Below, piece by piece: positions 8,829-18,126 of a stretch of 64,000 bases of DNA. Source of the stretch: Taklimakanibacter albus (GTDB lineage Bacteria > Pseudomonadota > Alphaproteobacteria > Rhizobiales > Aestuariivirgaceae); assembly GCF_016595235.1 (NCBI RefSeq), contig NZ_JAENHL010000007.1, positions 496,001 through 560,000 of the forward strand, read 5' to 3'. The first letter of the stretch is position 1, and every line of letters starts with the position of its first letter. A program made the translations under genes and the position numbers. Below the pieces are notes generated by a model. It did no database searches and had not been told where the DNA came from. It was given only the letters and a program-made list of their open reading frames with translations.

Positions 8829-10037
8829 ATGACGCAACCGGCCTCAGCCCGCTCGAGCGTGGAATTCATCACGCTGATGGCGCTCACCTTCTCTTTGATC
8901 GCCATGTCGATCGACGGCATGCTGCCGGCGCTCGGCGACATCGCCCATGAGCTCGGCGCCGCCGATCCCAATGACCGTCAGTTGGTGCTCACCGCCTTCT
9001 TCGGAGGCCTCACCGTCGGGCAGTTCATCTACGGCCCGATCTCCGACAGCACCGGACGCAAGCCCGCAATGTATGCCGGCATCGGCTGCTTCATCGCCGG
9101 CGGGCTTATCTGCGCCTTCACCACCGATTTCACCTTGATGCTGCTCGGCCGCGTCCTGCAGGGCTTCGGCGCCGCGGGCCCCCGCATTGTCGGCATGGCG
9201 ATGGTGCGTGATCTCTTTGTCGGCCGCTCCATGGCGCGCATCATGTCCTTCGTCATGACGGTGCTGATCCTGGTGCCGGTCCTGGCGCCATCGATCGGCC
9301 AGCTCATTCTCCTCGTCGCCGACTGGCGCATGATCTTCCTGGCGCTGGCGATCGTCGGAATGCTCGATTTCCTCTGGCTCGCCACCCGCCAGCCCGAGAC
9401 ACTGGCGAAGACCGAGCGGGTCCCCTTGTCGATCGGCCGCATCCTGCGCTCCGCCTGGGAAGCGCTCTCGCATCGCCGCACACTCGGCTACACGCTGGCC
9501 ACCGGCTTCATCTTCGGCGCCGTCATTTCCTATCTCGGCACCTCGCAGCAGATTTTCCAGGAGCAATATGGCACCGGTCAGTTGTTCGGCGTCTATTTCG
9601 GCCTTCTCGCCGCCGGCATCGGTGTCGCCTCCTTCGCCAATGCCCGCCTGGTGATGCGCTTCGGCATGCGCAACCTGTCGAAATGGGCCCTGCGCACCTC
9701 CTGCCTGTCGTCGCTCGCCTTCCTGCCCTTCGCCCTTCTGCTCGACGGGCACCCGCCCTTCTGGGCCTTTATGGCTTATATGACCGTTCTGTTCTTCTGC
9801 AACGGCCTGCAATTCAGCAATTACAGCGCGCTCGCCATGGAGCCGATGGGACACATCGCCGGCGTCGCCGCCGCGGTCATCGGGTCGGTATCGAATCTCA
9901 TCGCCGTCGCGACCGGCAGTCCGATCGGCCGGCTCTATGACGGCACGGTCATCCCGCTCGTCGCCGGCTTCGCTGGTCTCGGTGTCGCCGCCTGGCTCGC
10001 CGTCGAATGGGCGGAGCGCGACCGCCGGCCGGTCTGA
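8829..10037 (+). CDS. Bcr/CflA-type MFS multidrug efflux transporter, copy 2
   Basis: A 402-residue paralogue of the preceding gene, collinear with it from first to last helix. Motif A (GPISDSTGRKPAMYAG) and GRVLQGFGAAGPRIVG are identical in both copies, while loops and the central region have diverged. That suggests different substrate ranges or heteromeric use, though MFS pumps normally work as monomers. The ATG at 8829 fits the duplicated start of copy 1; upstream in-frame codons lie within copy 1. The stop codon is shared in the palindrome TGACGTCA (10035-10042) with the convergent flavoprotein gene. Confidence 0.9.
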   Translation: MTQPASARSSVEFITLMALTFSLIAMSIDGMLPALGDIAHELGAADPNDRQLVLTAFFGGLTVGQFIYGPISDSTGRKPAMYAGIGCFIAGGLICAFTTDFTLMLLGRVLQGFGAAGPRIVGMAMVRDLFVGRSMARIMSFVMTVLILVPVLAPSIGQLILLVADWRMIFLALAIVGMLDFLWLATRQPETLAKTERVPLSIGRILRSAWEALSHRRTLGYTLATGFIFGAVISYLGTSQQIFQEQYGTGQLFGVYFGLLAAGIGVASFANARLVMRFGMRNLSKWALRTSCLSSLAFLPFALLLDGHPPFWAFMAYMTVLFFCNGLQFSNYSALAMEPMGHIAGVAAAVIGSVSNLIAVATGSPIGRLYDGTVIPLVAGFAGLGVAAWLAVEWAERDRRPV

Positions 10038-10039
10038 CG

Positions 10040-12469
10040 TCAGCCCCGCATCCGTTCGCCTTTGGGATCGAAGAGCGGCTCGCGCTGCGGCCTCGCCTTG
10101 TAGCGCTTGCCGATGATCTCGATCTCGAAGCCTTCGTCTTCGTGAGCAATCTCCTTCGGCACATAGCCGAGTGCCACCGACTTACCGGCATAATGGGCAT
10201 AGCCGCCGGACGTGATCCAGCCGATCACCTTGCCTCTGTGCCAGACCGGCTCGTCGCCGATGACATCGACATCCTTGGTCTCGACGGTGAAGGTGAGAAG
10301 CCTGAGCTTGCCGCCCGTCTCCTTCTCCTTGAGCGCGCCGTCGCGGCCGATGAAGTCGTTCTTCTTGAAGGAGACGAAGCGGCCGAGGCCGGCTTCGAGC
10401 GGCCCGTAGATCGGGCGATATTCACGCGCCCAGGTGCCCCAGGACTTCTCGAGCCTGAGCGACATCAGAGCCCGGCCGCCGAAATGAGCGAGGCCCAGCT
10501 CGCGGCCCGCTTCGACGATCATGTCATGCGCGGCCAAGAGATAGTCCGAGCGTACCCAGATTTCGTAACCGAGATCGCCGGTGAACGAGACGCGTCCCAC
10601 CTTGGCCGGCACGATACCGAGATCCATCTCGCGGAAGTCCATGAAGGGAAAGGCTTCGTTGGAGACATCGGCGTCGGTGAGTTTGGCGAGGAGATCGCGG
10701 GCACGCGGCCCTGCGATTGACAACCCCGCAAGCTCGACGGTCAAGGGGCGCACCGCGACGCTGCCGTCCTTCGGCAAATGCCCCTCGAACCAGCGCATAT
10801 GATAGTTCTCCGCCGGACCCGAACCGAAGATGTAGAAACGCTCGTCATCCGCCTTAGCGACGGTGAAGTCGCCGATCAGCTTGCCGGCCTCGTTGAGCAT
10901 CGGCGTCAGCGCCAGATGGCCTTTGGCCGGGATGCGATTGGCCAGGAGATGCGACAGCCAGGTTTCAGCCCCCTGCCCGGTGATCTCATATTTGGCATAG
11001 CCGGTGATCTCGATCACACCGACCCGCTCACGCACCGCGCGGCATTCATCGCCGACGATCGGAAACGCGTTGGAGCGGCGGAAGGTGATCTTCTCCGTGG
11101 GCTTCTTGCCCTTGGGCGCGAACCACAACGCCTGTTCGAGACCATAGCCGACGCCGAAGAAAGCGCCCATCGCCTTGAACCGCTCATAGAGCGGGCTGGT
11201 GCGCAGCGGGCGCGCCGCCGGCAATTCTTCATTCGGGAAGGTGATGCGGAAACGGCGTCCGTAATTCTCGATCACCTTTTTCGAGGTGTAGGACATGTTG
11301 GCCCAGGAGCCGTAACGCGCCACGTCCATCGCCCAGATGTCGAAGCCCGGATCGCCATCGACGATCCAGTTCGACAAAGCGAGGCCGACGCCGCCGCCCT
11401 GGCTGAAACCCGCCATCACACCGCAGGCCACCCAATAGTTGTGCAGGCCCCGGATTGGCCCGACCAGCGGATTGCCGTCGGGCGCAAAGGTGAAGGGGCC
11501 GTGGATGACATTCTTGATGCCGGCCTTGGCGAGGGCCGGATGATGCTGGAAGGCGCGTTCGAGATTGTCGGAGATATGCTCGAGATCGGGCGGCAGCAGC
11601 TCGGTCGAAAAATCCCACGGCGCCACCTTCGGCGACCATGGCCGGCCATTGGGCTCGTACGTGCCGACCAGGGCGCCGGTACGCTCCTGGCGCATATAGA
11701 GCTCGCCGTCGAAATCGATGCAGTGGAGCATCTCGTGGCCAGTCTCCTTGTTGAAGGCGACGACCTCCGGGATCTCCTCGGTGATGAGATATTGATGCGC
11801 CATGGCGAGGATCGGCAGTTCGAGGCCGACGAAGCGACCGACCTCGCGCGCCCACAGGCCACCGGCATTGACCACATGCTCGGCATGGATCGTGCCGCCT
11901 TCGGTCACTACATCCCAGGTCCCGTCCGGGCGCTGCACGGTGTCGGTGACCCTGTTCTTGCGGATGACTTCGGCGCCCTGCATACGCGCCGCCTTGGCGT
12001 AGGCATGTGTCGTGCCGGAGGGATCGAGATGGCCTTCGAGCGGATGGAACATGGCGCCGATGAACTGCTTCTCATCGAGCAGCGGCCAGTATTTCTTTGC
12101 TTCCTTGACCGGAATGAGCTCGGTCGGCACGCCCAGATAGCGATTGCGCGCATGCGCCATCTTCAGCCAGTCCCAACGGTCGTGGTTGGACACCAGCATG
12201 ACGCCGCCGGTCAGGTGGATGCCGGTCGCCTGGCCCGAGATCTGCTCGATCTCCTTATAGAGATTGATCGTATATTCCTGCAGCTTTGCGACATTGGGAT
12301 CGCCATTGAGGGTGTGGAATCCGCCGGCCGCATGCCAGGTCGAACCCGAGGTCAGCTCATCGCGTTCGATGAGCACGACGTCCTTCCAGCCGCGTTTGGT
12401 GAGATGGTAGAGCACCGACGCCCCGACGACACCGCCGCCGATGACGACAACACGAGCCTGACTGCGCAT
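10040..12469 (-). CDS. FAD-dependent dimethylglycine/sarcosine dehydrogenase-like protein
   Basis: An 809-residue two-part enzyme. Residues 1-400 form a DAO-type flavoprotein with VVVIGGGVVGAS for FAD and GSTWHAAGG (His46), where dimethylglycine dehydrogenase carries its covalent FAD. Residues from about 440 form the folate-binding GcvT-like domain, including MSLRLEKSWGTWAREY and a C-terminal GYVP motif. The family oxidatively demethylates N-methyl glycines and passes the one-carbon unit to tetrahydrofolate. aaggaa six bases before 12469 marks the start. Together with the MttB-like gene at 3801 it suggests methylated-amine or betaine catabolism, though they are not one operon. Confidence 0.88.
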   Translation of the reverse strand: MRSQARVVVIGGGVVGASVLYHLTKRGWKDVVLIERDELTSGSTWHAAGGFHTLNGDPNVAKLQEYTINLYKEIEQISGQATGIHLTGGVMLVSNHDRWDWLKMAHARNRYLGVPTELIPVKEAKKYWPLLDEKQFIGAMFHPLEGHLDPSGTTHAYAKAARMQGAEVIRKNRVTDTVQRPDGTWDVVTEGGTIHAEHVVNAGGLWAREVGRFVGLELPILAMAHQYLITEEIPEVVAFNKETGHEMLHCIDFDGELYMRQERTGALVGTYEPNGRPWSPKVAPWDFSTELLPPDLEHISDNLERAFQHHPALAKAGIKNVIHGPFTFAPDGNPLVGPIRGLHNYWVACGVMAGFSQGGGVGLALSNWIVDGDPGFDIWAMDVARYGSWANMSYTSKKVIENYGRRFRITFPNEELPAARPLRTSPLYERFKAMGAFFGVGYGLEQALWFAPKGKKPTEKITFRRSNAFPIVGDECRAVRERVGVIEITGYAKYEITGQGAETWLSHLLANRIPAKGHLALTPMLNEAGKLIGDFTVAKADDERFYIFGSGPAENYHMRWFEGHLPKDGSVAVRPLTVELAGLSIAGPRARDLLAKLTDADVSNEAFPFMDFREMDLGIVPAKVGRVSFTGDLGYEIWVRSDYLLAAHDMIVEAGRELGLAHFGGRALMSLRLEKSWGTWAREYRPIYGPLEAGLGRFVSFKKNDFIGRDGALKEKETGGKLRLLTFTVETKDVDVIGDEPVWHRGKVIGWITSGGYAHYAGKSVALGYVPKEIAHEDEGFEIEIIGKRYKARPQREPLFDPKGERMRG

Positions 12470-12601
12470 GGGAATTCCTTGAAAGGAAGGGATGTGGCTC
12501 AAGCTTTCTAGCCAATGGCCTGCCTTGTCGCAACGGCGCGCCTGCCATTCGCCGGTGAGAAGTTCTCAACCCCCTCTCGAGCCTGTAGGATAGTATGCAC
12601 C

Positions 12602-13309
12602 ATGCGTCATCTGCTGGCCTTCCTCCTGCTCGCCATGAGCCAGCCCGTCACGGGCACGGTATCGGCCAAGACTGTCGACCTCGAGCTCGTTCTCGCAGTC
12701 GATGCCTCGGGCAGCGTCGATGATCGTGAATACACGTTGCAGCTCGAAGGCATCGCGCAAGGCTTCCGCGACGCCACAGTCCGGCGGGCGATCCGCTCCG
12801 GGCCAACGAAAAGCATCGCCGTTAATCTGCTTGTCTGGGCCGAGCCGCAGATCCCCAAGGACATGACCGGCTGGTTCGTCATTACGTCCGATGCGGAGGC
12901 CGAACACTTTGCCGCAACGGTCGCGACCTTTCCGCGCCGGCAAAGCGGGTCGACGGCGATCGGTGAAGGCATTGCCGCTGCTTTGCGGGCAATCGACGGC
13001 AATGACGTCGAAGCGGCACGTGCCGTCGTCGACGTATCGGGCGACGGCCGCGAGTCGGTGGCGCGCGAATTCACCGTCCTGGTCGGACAGGCTCGCGCCA
13101 TGGCGCTGAGCCGCGGCATCGTCATCAACGGGCTCGCCATCCAGAATGAGGTGAGCGATCTCGCCGACTATTATCGCCGCAACGTCCAGGCCGGCCCCGA
13201 CAGCTTCGTGATGACAGCCAAGGATTACGAAGATTTCGCCGAGGCGATGCGCCTCAAACTCTTGCGCGAGATCGAGTATCGTCCGCGCCTCGCTTTCCGT
13301 TCCAGATAG
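12602..13309 (+). CDS. Exported DUF1194 protein with von Willebrand A domain
   Basis: A 235-residue protein with a signal peptide (MRHLLAFLLLAMSQP, cleavage likely near TVSA-KTVD) and a von Willebrand A fold. The metal-ion-dependent adhesion site is seen as VLAVDASGSVDD, with further positions GSTAIGEGIAAAL and VVDVSGDG. This matches the DUF1194 family of alphaproteobacteria, exported proteins of unknown role. The ATG at 12602 is taken because it begins the signal peptide. The aldo/keto reductase starts nine bases after its stop, so the two are probably co-transcribed. Confidence 0.85.
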   Translation: MRHLLAFLLLAMSQPVTGTVSAKTVDLELVLAVDASGSVDDREYTLQLEGIAQGFRDATVRRAIRSGPTKSIAVNLLVWAEPQIPKDMTGWFVITSDAEAEHFAATVATFPRRQSGSTAIGEGIAAALRAIDGNDVEAARAVVDVSGDGRESVAREFTVLVGQARAMALSRGIVINGLAIQNEVSDLADYYRRNVQAGPDSFVMTAKDYEDFAEAMRLKLLREIEYRPRLAFRSR

Positions 13310-13318
13310 GAGAAGACC

Positions 13319-14314
<996 letters not shown>

Positions 14315-14436
14315 GCGCGAGCCTATTCCTGCAGCGAGAGGTCGGGGTTCTTCACCCCGGCATCGACCTCGGCCTGGTAGAAGCGCGCGCTGATATCGCG
14401 CGCAAAACTGCAAGGAATTTTATGCGAATCCGAAGC

Positions 14437-14796
14437 TCAGTAGAGCCTGCCGCCATTCGGCACTTTGCGCTCGATCGCCGCGAGCACGACTTCACCGTCA
14501 TCATCGGGAAAGCCGAGCGTCAGCACTTCCGACATGAACTTGCCGATCTGGCGCGGCGGGAAATTGACGACCGCCGCCACTTGCCGGCCGACCAGCTCCT
14601 CAAGCTTGTAATGCTTGGTGATCTGGGCCGAGGATTTCTTGACACCGATCTCGGGACCGAAATCGATCTTGAGCTTGAAGGCGGGTTTGCGCGCTTCCGG
14701 ATAAGGCTCCGCCTCGATGATCGTTCCGGCTCTGATATCGACTTTGAGGAAATCGTCGAAGGTGATCGGCGCTGATTTGTCAGTCGGCTGTGTCAT
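14437..14796 (-). CDS. csaA: CsaA-like tRNA-binding protein
   Basis: A 119-residue single-domain protein with the EMAP-II/Trbp111 oligonucleotide-binding fold. Its sequence ([20 protein letters not shown], then [19 protein letters not shown] and [16 protein letters not shown]) is close to CsaA, a dimeric tRNA-binding and chaperone-like protein. The length is normal for the family. The ATG at 14796 lies inside the end of the upstream TetR/COQ9-like gene (stop at 14780), so the two are translationally linked. Confidence 0.92.
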   Translation of the reverse strand: MTQPTDKSAPITFDDFLKVDIRAGTIIEAEPYPEARKPAFKLKIDFGPEIGVKKSSAQITKHYKLEELVGRQVAAVVNFPPRQIGKFMSEVLTLGFPDDDGEVVLAAIERKVPNGGRLY

Positions 14797-15436
14797 GGGC
14801 CTGTGTCTTGGTTGTCCGCTCTTCCCTGAAGCTGCGGAAGACGCGGGCAAAGCCAGAGCACAGCGCGATCGGTGTTTCAAGCCGTTTCATCACCGCCTCG
14901 CCGTCCCGCAATTTGCGGTCGAGCGCCGCCATGGTTCGCGCAAGGCCGGTATCGTCGTCCTTGAGCCAGACCAGCATCGTATCGGCGGCGATCTTGGCGA
15001 GGCCCAGCCGCGCCGCATCGCCCCTGAAGCCCGTGAGCCTGATATCGGCCGCCGCCAGCATCCAGCCCTGCGTGACGAGTGAAGACGCGAGCAGCGACAG
15101 CCACTCCACCGGGCCGTCGGCCGGCGCCTTTGCGATATTGGCGATCGCTGGCTTATAGGGCGCCAGCAATTCGAAGCGGCGCAGCATGATGTCGAACAAG
15201 CGGTCATGCGCATCGCCCTCGACCGGATCACCCGTGAGCGAGGCGAGCAGCTCGCTGTCCATTCGGCGCGCAAAGGCGTCCAATATGTCGGGCTTGCCCG
15301 ACACCTGCCGGGCGAGATCGGCGAGGCTGATCCCGGCATTCTCGGCGATGGCGGCCAGCGTTATCTCCGGCCAGGGCTTGTCCGCCGCGAGGCGAAAGGC
15401 GGCATCGACGATGAGATCGCGCGTCTCGGTGCTCAT
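14780..15436 (-). CDS. TetR/COQ9-superfamily protein
   Basis: A 218-residue all-helical protein. Residues 1-55 form a TetR-like helix-turn-helix ([20 protein letters not shown]). The rest resembles COQ9 more than a typical TetR ligand domain: [13 protein letters not shown], then [20 protein letters not shown] followed by LDRKL, which parallels the COQ9 pattern of an aromatic-Trp-Leu-Asp-Asp-Asp stretch and a terminal LDRR. COQ9 is a lipid-binding accessory factor of ubiquinone synthesis with a TetR fold. A DNA-binding regulator remains possible. It overlaps csaA and lies 31 bases upstream of nothing transcribed with it except proC's 3' end. Confidence 0.7.
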   Translation of the reverse strand: MSTETRDLIVDAAFRLAADKPWPEITLAAIAENAGISLADLARQVSGKPDILDAFARRMDSELLASLTGDPVEGDAHDRLFDIMLRRFELLAPYKPAIANIAKAPADGPVEWLSLLASSLVTQGWMLAAADIRLTGFRGDAARLGLAKIAADTMLVWLKDDDTGLARTMAALDRKLRDGEAVMKRLETPIALCSGFARVFRSFREERTTKTQAHDTAD

Positions 15437-15467
15437 ATGGAGAGTGTAGCTGAGGCCGAGGCCGCCG

Positions 15468-16289
15468 TCAGCTTGCCAATTCGCGCGAGCGGCGGGTTGC
15501 CGCATCGATCGCCTTCTCCATCAGCGGCGCGAGCCCGTCCTCCGCCATCAGCACTTGCAGCGCGGCATAGGTGGTGCCCTTGGGAGAGGTCACATTCTGC
15601 CGCAATGTCTCGGCCGGAAGCCCGCTCACTCGCATGAGTTCGCCCGAGCCCGCCACCGTGGCCCGCGCCAGCTGCATGGCGATGTCCACGGGCAGCCCCA
15701 TGGCGACACCGGCTTTGGCCAGGCACTCGGTAAGATAGAAGACATAAGCGGGACCCGAGCCCGAGACCGCCGTCACCGCATCGATGAGGGACTCGTCCTC
15801 GACCGTCACCACCTCGCCGATCGCCGAAAGCAGATTTCGGGCAAGTTCGATCTGGGCTGCGGAGACATGGGCATTGGCCGCCATGGCGGTGATGCCGCGT
15901 CCGACCGCCGCCGGGGTGTTGGGAATGGTGCGGATGATTGCCGCATCCGCGCCGAAATGCCGCGCAAAAGAGGCGATCGTCTTGCCGGCCGCCACCGAGA
16001 CGACCAGGGGCCGCGAAGTCTTGAGGGAAGCGACGCCCGGCAGCACGTCTTCCATCACTTGCGGCTTGACCGCGACGAGCACGACTTCGGCGTCCTTGAT
16101 GGTCGCGACGGCAGGGTTGTGCCGGATATGATGCTGCTGCAGGAGCGCCAGGATTTCGGGGGGCGGCGAAGGGTCGAGCGCCACCACCTGCTCGGGCCTG
16201 ACGCCGCTCTTGAGCCAGCCTTCCAGCATGGCGCCGCCCATCTTGCCGCAGCCGACCAGCACCAGGGTACCGGAAAGGGAAATGCTCAT
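15468..16289 (-). CDS. proC: Pyrroline-5-carboxylate reductase
   Basis: Catalyses the last step of proline synthesis, reducing pyrroline-5-carboxylate with NAD(P)H. At 273 residues it has the normal length. The Rossmann motif LVGCGKMGGAMLEGW is at residues 11-25, VAVKPQVMEDVL is conserved, and the dimer/active-site signature SGSGPAYVFYLTECLAKAGV lies near residue 170. The ATG overlaps the stop of the upstream YbjN gene by four bases, so it is translationally coupled to it. Confidence 0.97.
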   Translation of the reverse strand: MSISLSGTLVLVGCGKMGGAMLEGWLKSGVRPEQVVALDPSPPPEILALLQQHHIRHNPAVATIKDAEVVLVAVKPQVMEDVLPGVASLKTSRPLVVSVAAGKTIASFARHFGADAAIIRTIPNTPAAVGRGITAMAANAHVSAAQIELARNLLSAIGEVVTVEDESLIDAVTAVSGSGPAYVFYLTECLAKAGVAMGLPVDIAMQLARATVAGSGELMRVSGLPAETLRQNVTSPKGTTYAALQVLMAEDGLAPLMEKAIDAATRRSRELAS

Positions 16290-16786
16290 GCCTCACCCAT
16301 TGTATCGAGCAGACTCGACTCCAGCGCCTCCTCGGCGCTCTTGCCGGCCCAGACGACGAACTGCAGTGAGGGGAAATAGCGCTCGCAGGTCTCGATCGAG
16401 ACACGGATCAGCGCCTCGCACTGGGCGTCGGTGACGCGTGCGCCGCCCGCCAGCATGAGGCTGTTGCGCAACAGCACCGTACCGTCCTGGCGCCAGATGT
16501 CGAAATGTCCGAAATAGAGCTGCTCATTGACCAGGTTGAGCAGCCGGCCGATTTCCTCGCGCCGCGCCGGCGGCACTTTGAAGTCGTAGCTGCAGGCGAT
16601 GTGGAGGCTCTCGAAATCCTCGCGCCAATGGATCGAAATGCTCATGTCGCCCCAGGTGGCGGCGACGATCATATTCACTTCGTCTTCCGCCGAGCGGTCG
16701 ATGAACCATTCATGGCCATGCGCTATATGCTCGACGCGATCGAGCGGGTTGGACGTTTCTCTCAAGAGCGATTGCAGGCTCGCCAT
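16286..16786 (-). CDS. YbjN domain-containing protein
   Basis: A 166-residue cytoplasmic protein of the YbjN fold, related to type III secretion chaperones. Features include the central SYDFKVPPARREEIGRLLNL and ERYFPSLQFVVWAGKSAEEA near the end, both typical of alphaproteobacterial YbjN proteins encoded next to proC. Biochemical function is unknown in the family; E. coli YbjN affects motility and stress traits. It is the first gene of a coupled pair with proC (4-base overlap). The 131 bases upstream, to the ubiK stop, contain no feature I recognise. Confidence 0.85.
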   Translation of the reverse strand: MASLQSLLRETSNPLDRVEHIAHGHEWFIDRSAEDEVNMIVAATWGDMSISIHWREDFESLHIACSYDFKVPPARREEIGRLLNLVNEQLYFGHFDIWRQDGTVLLRNSLMLAGGARVTDAQCEALIRVSIETCERYFPSLQFVVWAGKSAEEALESSLLDTMGEA

Positions 16787-16917
16787 TCAATTGTTCCCAG
16801 TGACGAATCAATTCGTCAATCCCGGGGAGACCGTGCCCAAGCCTTTGAGTCGCATCAAGACAGCATTAACCATGGAGGTGATTCCTCCACAGCGGATTTT
16901 ACAGACAGGCGGGCTAT

Positions 16918-17226
16918 TTAGTGAGTCGCGGCCGGGCCTTCGCCGGGCTTTTCGCTCGTGGGGGCCGCCGGCGGGACAATGCCGAGCCGGGCTTCGAGCA
17001 CCGCGATGCGCTCATGCAGGCGGTCATTCTCCTCGCGTGCCTTCTGCGCCATCTCGCGCACGACCTCGAAATCCTCGCGCTTCACGACGCCGACGTCATT
17101 GAGCACGCGTTCGACCTGCGCCTTCACCAGCGTGTCGATCTCGCGCCTGACGCCTTGTGCGGCGCCGGCCGCATTGGTCGCAAGCTTGGCGAGTTCATCA
17201 AAAAACCGGGACGATGTCGTGGTCAT
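16918..17226 (-). CDS. ubiK: UbiK/BMFP accessory factor
   Basis: A 102-residue protein of the Brucella membrane-fusogenic-protein family, called UbiK in gammaproteobacteria, where it assists ubiquinone synthesis with UbiJ. The amphipathic N-terminal helix (RFFDELAKLATNAAGAAQGV) is followed by VKREDFEVVREMAQKARE and a coiled coil (NDRLHERIAVLEARLG), then a disordered Pro/Ala tail. It is divergent from lgt with a 96-base shared upstream region. Confidence 0.9.
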   Translation of the reverse strand: MTTTSSRFFDELAKLATNAAGAAQGVRREIDTLVKAQVERVLNDVGVVKREDFEVVREMAQKAREENDRLHERIAVLEARLGIVPPAAPTSEKPGEGPAATH

Positions 17227-17322
17227 GGGGCACGCTCCTATTGCCCTTTCAATTAAGTGTGAGCGGGCCGCAATTCAAGGGTGCCTTGACCAATCAGGGC
17301 CGTGCGCCCAGTTTGCCCCGCC

Positions 17323-18126
17323 ATGATCGAATTCCCCAATATCGACCCTATCGCCTTCTCCATTGGCCCCTTTGCGGTGCGCTGGTACGCGCTGGCCTAT
17401 ATTGCCGGCCTCCTCTTCGCCATCTGGTACGCCAAGCGCCTGGTCGCGACCCCGTCTCTGTGGGGCGACCGCAAGCCGACCGCTACGCCGGCGCAGGTCG
17501 ATGACCTCTTCATCTGGATCGCCCTCGGCGTCATCCTGGGTGGGCGGCTGGGCTATGTGCTGTTCTATAATCCGCTCCATTTTCTCGCCAATCCGCTCGA
17601 CATCTTCCGCATGTGGGAAGGCGGCATGTCCTTCCATGGCGGCTTCCTCGGTGTCGTCGTGGCGTTGCTTGTCTATGGCAGACGGCATGGCATGACGCTC
17701 GACCGCCTGCTCGATCTCGGCGCCGCCGCGACGCCCGTCGGCCTGGGCCTCGGCCGCCTCGCCAATTTCATCAATGGCGAGCTTTATGGCCGGGCGGGCG
17801 ATGTGCCCTGGGCGATGATCTTCCCCAACGACCCGCAGCAGATCCCACGCCATCCGAGCCAGCTTTACGAGGGCCTCCTCGAGGGCCTCGTGCTGTTCGT
17901 CATCATCCGTATCGCCACGCATCGATTCCAGGCCCTTAGCCATCCCGGCCGCGCCTCCGGCCTCTTCGCGCTTGGCTACGGCCTGTCGCGCATCATCGTG
18001 GAGTTCTTCCGTGAGCCCGACGCGCAGCTCGGCTATTTCTTCGGTTTCATTACCATGGGCATGATCCTGTCGCTGCCGCTGGTCGCCATCGGCATCTGGC
18101 TGCTGATGCGCTCGCGCCGCACATGA
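17323..18126 (+). CDS. lgt: Prolipoprotein diacylglyceryl transferase
   Basis: Inner-membrane enzyme that transfers diacylglycerol from phosphatidylglycerol to the lipobox cysteine of prolipoproteins. About 267 residues with seven hydrophobic helices. Conserved motifs are EGGMSFHGGFLGVVVAL with the catalytic-region His, the Lgt signature GRLANFINGELYGR, and RHPSQLYEGLLEG. The ATG at 17323 (MIEFPNIDP) is preferred over an upstream GC-rich extension because the family starts here. Its stop overlaps the next ATG (ATGA), beginning a tightly coupled run of genes. Confidence 0.97.
   Translation: MIEFPNIDPIAFSIGPFAVRWYALAYIAGLLFAIWYAKRLVATPSLWGDRKPTATPAQVDDLFIWIALGVILGGRLGYVLFYNPLHFLANPLDIFRMWEGGMSFHGGFLGVVVALLVYGRRHGMTLDRLLDLGAAATPVGLGLGRLANFINGELYGRAGDVPWAMIFPNDPQQIPRHPSQLYEGLLEGLVLFVIIRIATHRFQALSHPGRASGLFALGYGLSRIIVEFFREPDAQLGYFFGFITMGMILSLPLVAIGIWLLMRSRRT

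Noticed and set aside
10778-12511. 577-codon plus-strand open frame opposite the flavoprotein gene
   Set aside because: Antisense shadow: the minus-strand frame has clear FAD and GcvT motifs, while the plus frame has none.
14323-14406. Minus-strand reading FARDISARFYQAEVDAGVKN then PDLSLQE and a stop, looking like the end of a lost gene
   Set aside because: The codon choice looks real, but it is only about 27 codons, has no start or ribosome-binding site, and I cannot name a parent family.
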